Notes under the pieces: model-generated
What the model was told of the DNA's origin: nothing
The model's database searches: none
What the model saw: only the letters and a program-made list of their open reading frames with translations
Part shown: one piece after another, positions 34,487 to 42,541 of the stretch
Layout of the letters: the number at the start of each line of letters is the position of its first letter
How positions within the stretch are numbered: position 1 is the stretch's first letter
Made by a program: the position numbers and the translations under genes
NCBI GenBank assembly: GCA_002842045.1
Contig: PHBX01000020.1
Span: 1 to 64,000, forward strand
Length of the DNA: 64,000 nt
Origin: Chloroflexi bacterium HGW-Chloroflexi-3
GTDB taxonomy: Bacteria > Chloroflexota > Anaerolineae > Anaerolineales > Anaerolineaceae
Direction: 5' to 3'

Positions 34487-35660
34487 ATGATTGAACGAAC
34501 TCTCACCCATAAATTCATTTCGTTGTCTCAGAAATTCCAGGTGATTATCCTGACAGGACCACGACAATCAGGCAAAACAACTTTAGTCAAATCTGCTTTT
34601 CCATCCATTCCTTATGTGTCATTGGAAGAACCAGATATCAGGCAAATAGCCCTGACAGATCCACGGGGTTTCCTGTTTGTCCAACTATAAAGCAGGGGCT
34701 ATCATAGATGAGATTCAGAACACGCCGGAATTATTCTCCTATACTCAATCAATTGTGGATAATAATCCTAAGACCCAGTTCATCCTGACGGGTTCATCCA
34801 ATTTTTTGTTGATGGAAAAAATCAGCCAGACATTAGCTGGCAGGGCGGCAGTTTTGCATTTGTTGCCATTTTCCTTACTGGAACTTGAAAGCGGAGGTTA
34901 TTATTTCGATCTTTACGAAGCACTGATATTTAAAGGACAATATCCCAGAATATATGATCGCGATATTGCTCCAACCGATTTTTATCCTGCCTATATCCAG
35001 ACCTATGTTGAAAGAGATGCGCGCATGATAAAAAATATTGGAGATATTAACACTTTCATCCAATTTATCCAATTGTGTGCAGGGCGCACAGGTCAATTGC
35101 TCAACTATACCAGCCTGGCAAATGACGCAGGTATCAGCCCCAATACAGCTAAAACTTGGATCTCCATTTTAGAAACATCCTACATTGTTTATCGATTGCA
35201 ACCATTTCACAAGAACTTCAATAAGAGATTGGTTAAGAGCCCTAAGCTTTATTTTTTTGACACAGGTTTAGCATATTCATTGCTGGGCATTCATAATGAG
35301 AATCAAATCAACATGCATTTTTTGAAAGGAGCTTTGTTTGAAAATTTAATCATCAATGAGTTCATTAAACGAGATTTCCACCAGGGACGCAGGCATTATC
35401 CTTATTTCTGGCAGGATAGCCGTGGAAGAGAGATCGATTGCTTACTGGTTGATGGGGAAGAAATCTTGCCTGTAGAAATCAAATCCGGTAAAACAATAGA
35501 CAACAGCTACTTTGATCATCTTAAGTACTGGCGTCAACTTTCAGGAATGCCCGCAGATCAGGGCTATGTCGTCTATGGGGGTGATAAGTCAATGCAAACT
35601 AGCTTAGGATCATTCATCAGTTGGAGGCAACTGGATCTTATTCAGCCTTTTGAAGATTAG
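34487..35660 (+). pseudogene. AAA ATPase with DUF4143, single frameshift
   Basis: A complete ATPase of the AAA_14/DUF4143 type, split by one base. The first frame (34487-34690) has the Walker A, ILTGPRQSGKTTLVK. The second (from about 34677 to 35660) has Walker B, GAIIDEIQ, the sensor region FILTGSSNFLLM, and the C-terminal DUF4143 domain with a nuclease-like end (DSRGREIDCLLVDGEEILPV, then EIKSG). Removing one T from TTT at 34676-34678 restores GFLLSNYKAGAIIDE. A good ribosome binding site (AAGGGGGA) is present. Everything else is intact, so loss is recent or the base is an error. Family role unclear; members are common and often accessory. Confidence 0.8.
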
Positions 35661-35680
35661 ATCTTTACATATCCTTTCGA

Positions 35681-35795
35681 AGGTCGGTCTTCGATCGAAG
35701 ATCGACACTTGTCCTGCGGATCTCCGATTATCAAAATGATCAAAGGATGTGCATTTACTCGATAACGGAATCCATTTCAATTAGATTTTTCATTG
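35681..35795. repeat. 115-bp direct repeat, left copy
   Basis: Matches 38677-38791 over 115 bases with three differences. It includes the 14-base palindrome TCTTCGATCGAAGA and, on the minus strand, the last 12 codons (MKNLIEMDSVIE) and stop of the small gene that ends at 35755. Confidence 0.9.
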
Positions 35796-36101
35796 CAAGA
35801 AGTTTTACATACAATTCATTTTCACCGGTTTGTTGATTTTCTACAAAAAGATAATCCACAAGATCACCCCGTGCAAAGACTGTCGGTGTTTCACTATTCT
35901 CCAGTACCAATATATCGTCTCGGGAGAGTTCACCGTTCTTGACACTGTGCTTATTGTTATCCAAATTCACACTACTAAGGATGTCTTTAAAACAACAGTT
36001 AAAGGGTTTTCTTTTGTTGCTTTCCAGTATGAATAGAATACAGCTATAGAAAATATAAAAACGAAAGCAAATATTATCCAATAAACAGAGGTGCGTTTCA
36101 T
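35755..36101 (-). pseudogene. small membrane-anchored protein, frameshifted
   Basis: From an ATG at 36101 the frame reads MKRTSVYWIIFAFVFIF, a signal anchor, and YSYWKATKENPLTVVLK before stopping at 35967. The neighbouring frame carries a coherent continuation (VNLDNNKHSVKNGELSRDD, TPTVFARGDLVDYLFVE) to the TAA at 35755. One base gained or lost around 35985 would make one ~110-residue protein. The repaired C-terminus also exists alone at the right-hand repeat copy. No family recognised. Confidence 0.5.
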
Positions 36102-36154
36102 TATACTTATATTAAGGATAAGATGTAGAAACAGAGAAGTCAATAAAACAATAC

Positions 36155-37861
36155 TTAGGGGATAATCTGTAGGGTAATAAAAAGCCTTTTTTCTTGAGAT
36201 GATGATAATTCCGTACTTTCAAGCTCAGTAAACTTTTCAAGTTGATTATTCGCGATCGGAACAAGTGTATTATTAAACATGTTGATTAAATCCTGAGAAG
36301 TAACTTTGTCCAAAGAATCATTGTAAGCACACATCTCTTCTAAATATTTAGAGGTTAGCTGTTTACATTTTCCTGCTTCACTTTGGCTATTAATCGCATG
36401 TAGTATGAGTCTATAAAATCCATAGTACATATCATCAGTTTTTAGATTATTTATTTGATCAAACTTCTCATCCAAATAATTGGAAATTCGGAATGCTTCT
36501 TCGGAAGTTAACTTACTTATTAAAAATTCAAGGTCCCGCACAGGTTGACTATACGATACTTCATCTATTTTTACTTTAATCATTTTATTCTTATAAACAA
36601 GTCCTACATACATTGATCCTCCAGAGCCTTCATTAACTAATTCATAAGAAACAACAAACACATCTGCTAGTACTGCGGGGAAGCCAAAGTCCTCGCTTCC
36701 ATCAAGAAGGATCTGATCCTGTGGTTGGTACAAAAAATATTTTGTCAAAATTGGAATTTTATCAGGGTTAATCGATGAACTAAAATCATAACTCAAATCT
36801 TTTTTTTCTTCCCACTGTCCCGTTTTCATATTAATTGCTTCAGCCATCTTGCCGTGTTCATCAAGCCTTATCCAGCCAAAGCTTTCGGTCCACCTAATGT
36901 TCCCTGTTATCTCCAATGGTCCAAATCCCTGAGGAATATCATATCCGATTTTCAGAGGAATGCCATCGGATCCAAACTCAATAGGCGGATGTTGTCTGAA
37001 TTCACCTTTAGAGATATCTATGGGAAGTAAAAAAGTATGCCAATTCCCATCATCCATTTTGGCTTCAATCGCCAAAGAATAACTTTCAGGTTTTTCTTTT
37101 TCAAAAAAGGGAATGATATGTATATTTTTTGATTCGGGTTGGAACGGTCTTTGACTTTCTTCGGCATATTCCCAATATGACCACCAATTATTAATAACAC
37201 CTACTTTTTCTTCAAAATCCTTGGAGTCTATAACAGTCAACTGCTCTATAGAATAAGATCCTCCTGCATTCGAAAGAGTTTCAGCTATCTCAAGTTTAGA
37301 TAAAGGGGTGGGGGCTGGCGTTGGTTCTAAGGTTGGAAAGGCGGTTGGTGTTTCCATGGGAATATTGGTTACCTCAACCATGGGAGAAGTGTTTGGTGTG
37401 ATTTCAACATAATCTCCGACAGCATTTACACAACCTGCAGCGTTTAGGGCCATACTGACAACTGCAGTTCCAGAGGCGATTCTTCTTATCACTTTGCTTT
37501 TAAGAGTGGATTCCAATGCACTCAGGAATCCTATTGCTCCGTCTATGTTTTGTTTGAGTCCTTCAAAATGTCCTCTTTGTTTGGGGGCAAGACGAAGTTC
37601 TTTTTGGGCTGTATCCAGTTTGGCAGATGCAACCAAGAGGCCAGCTACAGGATCTTCTATTCTTGCAAGTGATGGGCCAAGCCAACGGACGGACTCAATC
37701 GCTTTAAAGGGATCGTCTCTCAGCTCAGAAGAGCCTGTATAGATCTCTTTGGAGGGTTCACAATATCTTCTTGAAATTTCAGCCGAATTTTTTGAAAAAA
37801 CATCCTCCGGCTCGTTAAAAGCTTCTTCTTTGGGCATATAATTAGGCCTTTCTATACCCAT
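36155..37861 (-). CDS. large unrecognised protein with internal hydrophobic helix and Thr/Pro linker
   Basis: 568 residues. The first ~120 are charged and helical (ELRDDPFKAIESVRWLGPSL and GLKQNIDGAIGFLSALES). A hydrophobic stretch at ~128-146 (GTAVVSMALNAAGCV) is followed by a Thr/Pro-rich linker to ~195 and a large beta-rich domain to ~480, ending in helices. The order suggests a helical cytoplasmic part, one membrane pass and an external domain. It has Trp-rich patches (NNWWSYWEYAEE) but no catalytic motif that I know. The ATG at 37861 has no good ribosome binding site. It lies wholly between the two 115-bp repeats and is one of few intact genes there. Confidence 0.6.
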   Translation of the reverse strand: MGIERPNYMPKEEAFNEPEDVFSKNSAEISRRYCEPSKEIYTGSSELRDDPFKAIESVRWLGPSLARIEDPVAGLLVASAKLDTAQKELRLAPKQRGHFEGLKQNIDGAIGFLSALESTLKSKVIRRIASGTAVVSMALNAAGCVNAVGDYVEITPNTSPMVEVTNIPMETPTAFPTLEPTPAPTPLSKLEIAETLSNAGGSYSIEQLTVIDSKDFEEKVGVINNWWSYWEYAEESQRPFQPESKNIHIIPFFEKEKPESYSLAIEAKMDDGNWHTFLLPIDISKGEFRQHPPIEFGSDGIPLKIGYDIPQGFGPLEITGNIRWTESFGWIRLDEHGKMAEAINMKTGQWEEKKDLSYDFSSSINPDKIPILTKYFLYQPQDQILLDGSEDFGFPAVLADVFVVSYELVNEGSGGSMYVGLVYKNKMIKVKIDEVSYSQPVRDLEFLISKLTSEEAFRISNYLDEKFDQINNLKTDDMYYGFYRLILHAINSQSEAGKCKQLTSKYLEEMCAYNDSLDKVTSQDLINMFNNTLVPIANNQLEKFTELESTELSSSQEKRLFITLQIIP

Positions 37862-37973
37862 TATATATAACCTACCGAAAACTCGCTATACCAACTAACT
37901 TGGCAAATTATACTACTTATGGACCGGAGATTAAAGGCTTGCGAGCTTGAGGATCGGAGAAACTTATAAGCGC

Positions 37974-38393
37974 TTAAGCTGAAATACTGTCAAAAGGCAA
38001 GTTTTGAATTAATGTCTCAATTTGACTGTCCTTCACTTGCTTGGAGTAATAAATCTGACGCATTTCCTGATCTTTTTCAGTCCCAATCACCTTCCAGTTG
38101 GTTTGAATGCTGGCTTTGGTAATAGGTCGGCGAATCTCTTTCTGCCTGACATATGAAACGATTTCGTCTAGATCCAACTTGTACTTCTCCAAAAGCAGAT
38201 AGATATCATAGAAATCGCGTTACCGCGCCCGATCGCTCATGGCTCGAATTTTCTCAGCACATATTTCTTTGATATCCATGACGGTGACCGCAAAATCCAC
38301 ACCCCAGACATTATGGTAAGTCAGGGTTTTGGGTGGTAGCAGGACGTTTTGCAGAAAATCAATTTCTACCTTCAATGAGTTTGGTTGAATCAA
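37974..38393 (-). pseudogene. AbiEii-type nucleotidyltransferase toxin relic
   Basis: Reading from about 38393: SLKVEIDFLQNVLLPP, the VMDIKEICAEKIRAMSDRAR helix, an in-frame TAA at 38220-38222, then RDFYDIYLLLEKYKLDLDEI and ~70 more residues to the stop. This is the second half of the AbiEii/MenT-type nucleotidyltransferases, toxins of abortive-infection or toxin-antitoxin pairs. The N-terminal half, with the catalytic G-S and D-x-D motif, is missing, cut at the point where insertion-sequence end DNA begins. No antitoxin remains. Confidence 0.75.
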
Positions 38394-38463
38394 TGGTCCA
38401 ACATATTAGACTCTAACGGAAATAATTTTTTATAGGAACAAACAGACCGCAAAACCACAAGGT

Positions 38464-38676
38464 TTATACAGTCACCGGGAAATCACAGCGCAGATTATGC
38501 AAACCACAAGCAGTTTCCATGACCAGGTCATCGAAACCCTCTCGCATATTGCGGAAAACCGTGTGAACGATAGCAAAGACTTTAACACCGCCAATACTGT
38601 GTTCTACGCGAATACGCTCTTTAGAAATTTGTTTGTTTTGTTCTTTCTGTTCTGGGGTTAACTCCTTTCCTTCCGG
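38464..38676 (-). mobile_element. IS5-type transposase, 3' fragment
   Basis: About 70 codons of the C-terminus of a DDE transposase: EGKELTPEQKEQNKQISKE, RIRVEHSIGGVK with the catalytic Glu region, and NMREGFDDLVMETACGLHNL, typical of IS5-like elements. Upstream it is cut by the 115-bp repeat at 38677. The 65 bases beyond its stop (to about 38396) probably include the element's end, against the AbiEii relic. The element is dead: the first two-thirds are gone. Confidence 0.8.
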
Positions 38677-38791
38677 AGGTCGGTCTTCGATCGAAGATCG
38701 ACACATGTCCTGCGGATCTCCGATTATCAAAATGATCAATGGATGTGCATTTACTCGATAACGGAATCCATTTCAATTAGGTTTTTCATTG
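38677..38791. repeat. 115-bp direct repeat, right copy
   Basis: Same orientation as 35681-35795. It carries a copy of the last 12 codons and stop of the small membrane gene, without the rest of it, and replaces the 5' part of the transposase. Confidence 0.9.
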
Positions 38792-38844
38792 TATTGATGG
38801 CAGGAAAACAGTCTTCGAGGGTGTTACTCGGGTTAATTGATATT

Positions 38845-38953
38845 CCTCAAGTGCAGCGCACCTTATCGATCTGGTGCATTGCACTTGAGGAAGAATCTTC
38901 ACGCAAATTCTGGAAGATAACCGTTAAAGAATCTACCAGAAGTGCAATGCACC
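38845..38953. repeat. diverged A-type hairpin repeat with three arms
   Basis: CCTCAAGTGCAGCGCACC (38845-38862), GGTGCATTGCACTTGAGG (38873-38890) and AAGTGCAATGCACC (38940-38953). The middle arm can pair with either outer one. The inner text differs from the 85-bp A elements elsewhere. Apart from this, 38792-39190 holds no gene that I can support. Confidence 0.7.
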
Positions 38954-39190
38954 TGGTAAAAAATATTCCCTGTTGAATATCAGGTGCAACAGCAACAGCC
39001 TCGGCTTCCAAATGATAATTCCATAATCCGCAAGGCGTTTCTGACATACCTAATTTAACAGGTTATAAAGGTCACCCTTCGATCTTCAATGCAACCGGAG
39101 CCAATCAAATCATGTTGTCCCTGCTTTTCACAATTAATACTTCAATGTAAATCCGTCTTAATAATCTTATTTACATTTTTAGCTTAAAGC

Positions 39191-39345
39191 TTGGGAATGG
39201 GAATTTTGCTTTCCGCAGGCCGCCGAAAACTCTCGCTGGTAGATTGCACCAGCTATGAAATTATGCGCCAGTACAATTTAGAGCAGGTCTTCACATATGA
39301 TCCACATTTTTCTGAGCAGGGTTTTGACGTGATTCCAATCCATGG
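39191..39345 (+). pseudogene. PIN-domain toxin relic (C-terminal half)
   Basis: About 50 codons match the C-terminal half of the intact PIN protein at 58.8-59.2 kb: RRKLSLVDCTSYEIM against QRKLSLVDCTSFEIL, and DPHFSEQGFDVIP against DSHFSEQGFNIIP. The conserved D of LVDCTS and the last acidic residue before HFSEQGF are kept. The first half, with the other catalytic acids, is absent, and no antitoxin is adjacent. The frame runs on to 39460 without similarity. Confidence 0.8.
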
Positions 39346-39460
39346 ATACAAAAATCCAAACCTGTTGAAACAGTTTATAAAAATTCTCTTTAAAGGATTT
39401 GAGGGCCAGTATCCTATGAATTTGATTCATAGGATAGGTAGACAGGAACACTTAGTGTAA

Positions 39461-39744
39461 TCAATCTCCAATTCTCACCTCCCTTCTCTGTCGCCCGTCC
39501 TCCGACCTCTGTCTTCGGTCATTTCAGCCTTGAGCTTTTCCCCCAACGCAACCCATTTTTCGTTTGACTGCATAATAATGCCAGATGCAAATTCCCAGTA
39601 ACCAGGAGATAATTCTGTCCACTTTCAACTGTCCACTATCAACTATTTTCCCCTTTCCCCTTTCGCCTTTAGCCTTCTAGCTCAAAAGAACTCCCCATCT
39701 GACCAGTTGACGCATGAAAAACCATCCGGTAAACTTTAACTATC
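39461..39744. other. gene-free stretch with degenerate low-complexity text
   Basis: No gene is supported. The sequence has runs of near-repeated words (CTTTCAACTGTCCACT, CCTTTCCCCTTTCGCC, TCCTCCGACC) much like the reverse complement of 29120-29190. Confidence 0.5.
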
Positions 39745-39858
39745 ATGAAAAATCTTCATCTCTTGGCGTTCTTCTCAGGATTTATCCTAATCGCTACCAG
39801 TGTATTCTTGGCTTTGGGAGCTGGTTTCGAATCTTCCCTGTCGGAGTGCGCCTGCTGA
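39745..39858 (+). CDS. candidate leader peptide upstream of the ABC-F gene
   Basis: 37 codons: MKNLHLLAFFSGFILIATSV and a short Ala/Gly/Ser tail ending SECAC. It is hydrophobic. A strong terminator follows 26 bases after the stop, ahead of the ABC-F coding region. ABC-F antibiotic-resistance genes in several phyla are controlled by attenuation, where a stalled ribosome on a leader prevents the terminator. The arrangement fits this, but no clear ribosome binding site is seen and the peptide could be an independent small membrane protein. Confidence 0.4.
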   Translation: MKNLHLLAFFSGFILIATSVFLALGAGFESSLSECAC

Positions 39859-39883
39859 TCTGATACCTATACGCAATCATGTC

Positions 39884-39920
39884 AGCCACGGAGTGCTCCT
39901 GCCCGTGGCTTTTTTTTTTT
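39884..39920 (+). terminator. intrinsic terminator / possible attenuator
   Basis: AGCCACGG (39884-39891) pairs with CCGTGGCT (39903-39910); an inner GGAG/CTCC pair adds to it, and eleven T follow. It lies between the leader ORF and the ABC-F start 106 bases further. The word CGGAGTGC of the stem also occurs at 39842 in the end of the leader ORF. Confidence 0.85.
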
Positions 39921-40025
39921 GCTTGCAGTGGAATCCATGGGCAAATCCAGGGTGAAAGAACCTCCTTTGTCGAACTGCAAGCCCGTCAAAAAAATAAAAT
40001 TTATGCTATCATTCAGGAGAAACCA

Positions 40026-42029
40026 ATGTCTATTTTACAAGCCCAACAATTAGGAATATCATACGGAGCCTTTGATCTGTTCAAAGGTATCTCATTAAAC
40101 GTTGCCAACGATGCCAAAATCGGGTTAATAGGTCCCAACGGGGTGGGAAAATCCACCATCATGATGATTCTGGCCGGTTTACGCACCCCCACCACCGGTC
40201 AGGTCAGTATGGCAAAAAACCGCAGTATCGGTTATTTGCGCCAGGAAGCAGTGGAAGCCTTTGGTAACCGCGAAAACAGTGTTTATACCGAGATGCTGGC
40301 GGTCTTTGAGCATTTACACCAACGCCAGGCTCAGTTACACGAACTCGAAGTTCAGATGGCGGATGCGAATGGCAATCTGGATGCTTTATTGGCAGAATAT
40401 GGCCGTCTGCAGGAAGCTTTTGAACTGGCAGGCGGTTACGATTTTGAAGTTAGGATTCAACAAACCCTGGAAGGGCTGGGATTGGGCAAAGATGCCTGGC
40501 ACATGCCATTAAATCACCTCAGTGGTGGACAGAAAACCCGCGCTCTGCTAGCACGATTGCTGCTCGAAAAACCGGATCTATTGATGCTGGATGAGCCCAC
40601 CAACCACCTTGATCTGGATGCAGTTGAGTGGCTGGAAAACACGCTCATCAACTGGCCGGGAGCTGTCCTGATCGTCAGCCATGACCGGTACTTCCTGGAT
40701 AACGTGGTCAACACCATCTGGGAAATGACGCCCGCAGGAATTGAAACTTATTCAGGTACCTACAGCAGCTATCTATTGCAACGCCAGGAACGCTGGGAAT
40801 ACCAGGAACGTGTTTCTAAAGAAGAGAAAGCACGTCTGTTGAAAGATGTTGATTTCATTCAACGCAACTGGGTGCGTGCCAGTACGCATGCCCGTGCTTT
40901 GGGATTGCTCAAAAAGGTCTCCAGAGAGTTGGCGATCATAGAACAATACGGTTTGATGTCTCTTCGAAGCGGCAAGAAATGGAGCGAGTATGGCATTCGT
41001 GCGGATAAACCCTTGGACGTGATTGAGGCCATCCGCGGCGTGAATGCCATCAGCATTCCTACCAATCGACCACCGAAAATTCGCCCACAATTCCGGCATT
41101 TCAACAATAGTGGTAATTATGTGGTACGGGTGCAGGAAGCGGAGATCGGGTACCCTGGTAACAGTTTGTTTACTGCACATGATGTGGAACTTAAGCGTGG
41201 TGAATGTGCTGTACTGATGGGGCCGAATGGTAGCGGTAAAACAACATTCCTCAAAGTGTTGCTAGGTGAATTAGAACCATTAAGCGGTGAGGTCGTTCCC
41301 GGTGCTGGTTTGCAAGTTGGTTACTTCGCGCAGGCGCAGGAACAACTAAAGGGAACCCATACTGTATTGGATGAGTTCCAACGTCACAAAGACATGGAAG
41401 AAGAAAGTGCGCGCCGACATCTGGCAGCTTATTTATTCCGTGGGGAAGATGTCTTCAAACCAATCGATGGTCTCAGTGGTGGAGAACGCGCCCGACTGGT
41501 GATGGCTTTATTAGCATTGGAAGGTGCAAATTTCCTGGTGCTGGACGAACCCACCAATCACCTCGATATCCCTGCCCGCGAAGCATTGCAGGAAGTGTTG
41601 GAAGATTACAGCGGTACAATTCTGCTGGTTTCTCATGACCGTTATTTGATTAACCGTCTGGCTACGCGTGTCTGGGAGATCAAGGACAAACAATTGATCA
41701 CCTTCAACGGGAATTATCGCGAATACATTCTGCGTCAGACAGCTCTGCGGAATGGTGGTCAGAATGGCAATCGAAAAATCCTCCTCACCCAGGCTCCCAT
41801 GGTGCGCGATAACAGCCGCGAAACACGCCAACGCACACTGGATCTTGAAAAACTGGAAGGGCGTATTCGCGAGAAGGAAAAGGAGATTCAACACCTTTCT
41901 CAAGAGTTACAAAAGACCGGAAAATCCGGTGCATTTGAAAAAATGCACGAATTAAGTAATAAGCTGGCACATGCAGAAGCCAGGATGGAAGAATTGATGC
42001 AGGAATGGGAACAACTGGTCGCTCAATAA
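40026..42029 (+). CDS. ABC-F family ATPase
   Basis: 668 residues with two nucleotide-binding domains and no membrane part, so a ribosome-acting translation factor or antibiotic-protection protein. First domain: GPNGVGKST (Walker A), LSGGQKTR (signature), LLMLDEPTNHLDL. A linker of ~80 residues follows, then the second: GPNGSGKTT, LSGGERARLVMALL, FLVLDEPTNHLDI. The C-terminus is a coiled coil (EKLEGRIREKEKEIQHLSQE). The ATG at 40026 has AGGAGA upstream and the family-typical start MSILQAQQLGISYG; an open frame further upstream through the terminator is not credible. Which subfamily, and so which drug if any, cannot be decided by eye. Confidence 0.92.
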   Translation: MSILQAQQLGISYGAFDLFKGISLNVANDAKIGLIGPNGVGKSTIMMILAGLRTPTTGQVSMAKNRSIGYLRQEAVEAFGNRENSVYTEMLAVFEHLHQRQAQLHELEVQMADANGNLDALLAEYGRLQEAFELAGGYDFEVRIQQTLEGLGLGKDAWHMPLNHLSGGQKTRALLARLLLEKPDLLMLDEPTNHLDLDAVEWLENTLINWPGAVLIVSHDRYFLDNVVNTIWEMTPAGIETYSGTYSSYLLQRQERWEYQERVSKEEKARLLKDVDFIQRNWVRASTHARALGLLKKVSRELAIIEQYGLMSLRSGKKWSEYGIRADKPLDVIEAIRGVNAISIPTNRPPKIRPQFRHFNNSGNYVVRVQEAEIGYPGNSLFTAHDVELKRGECAVLMGPNGSGKTTFLKVLLGELEPLSGEVVPGAGLQVGYFAQAQEQLKGTHTVLDEFQRHKDMEEESARRHLAAYLFRGEDVFKPIDGLSGGERARLVMALLALEGANFLVLDEPTNHLDIPAREALQEVLEDYSGTILLVSHDRYLINRLATRVWEIKDKQLITFNGNYREYILRQTALRNGGQNGNRKILLTQAPMVRDNSRETRQRTLDLEKLEGRIREKEKEIQHLSQELQKTGKSGAFEKMHELSNKLAHAEARMEELMQEWEQLVAQ

Positions 42030-42065
42030 TAAAATTAATAATTAATGTACTTGAGATCAAAATTC

Positions 42066-42103
42066 AGAATTCGAGCCTAAATAGAAGGTTCGAATTCTTT
42101 TTT
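42066..42103 (+). terminator. intrinsic terminator of the ABC-F gene
   Basis: AGAATTCGA (42066-42074) pairs with TCGAATTCT (42090-42098), extended by CCT/AGG, and six or more T follow. Confidence 0.85.
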
Positions 42104-42234
42104 ATCTATTGAGATTCTAACAACCTGGTCAACAGCGTAGTATTTCGTTTCAAATAAACATTCCAGGAACATTTTAACTTTTAATGACGTCATAATCGAG
42201 GTTGTACAAATATTATAAAAAATAAGGCATTCAA

Positions 42235-42535
42235 ATGAACATTAAACGTTTTTCCCCCCAGTCCAAAACCCAATTTTTATTTGTTTTTACATTAGTAACC
42301 CTGTTGAATACAGGTTGCCAGGCAGTTAATCCTGTCATAGAAACTCCTGGTACCATCACTAACCCAGTCCGTATCCAAACACCAGACCCCGTCGACGAGA
42401 TCTTATCAGGCAAATTCAATTCATTAACCTTCGACTTTTCAAATCTTGCCAAAGATCGCACCTTCGAAACGATCCCCGCGATTCTACCCATTGAAAACAG
42501 TCCATATTGGGAAATCATGCCTGAGCATAATGTAA
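42235..42535 (+). pseudogene. lipoprotein, C-terminally truncated
   Basis: About 100 residues: signal with lipobox LLNTGCQA, a Pro/Thr linker and the start of a domain (FNSLTFDFSNLAKDRTFETI, then SPYWEIMPEH). Longer proteins with the same WEIMPEH start go on for 200 or more residues. Here the frame runs straight into the antisense 3' end of the nucleoside ABC ATPase, after which the translation is meaningless. A deletion has removed the rest of the gene and probably the spacer between the two genes. Confidence 0.65.
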
Positions 42536-42541
42536 TAAAAA

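Noticed and set aside
39879..40025. N-terminal extension of the ABC-F protein
   Set aside because: The open frame runs through the terminator stem and T run; the ATG at 40026 has AGGAGA and the family-typical start.
42090..42100. tRNA T-loop-like text GGTTCGAATTC
   Set aside because: It is the right arm of the terminator behind the ABC-F gene; no cloverleaf fits.
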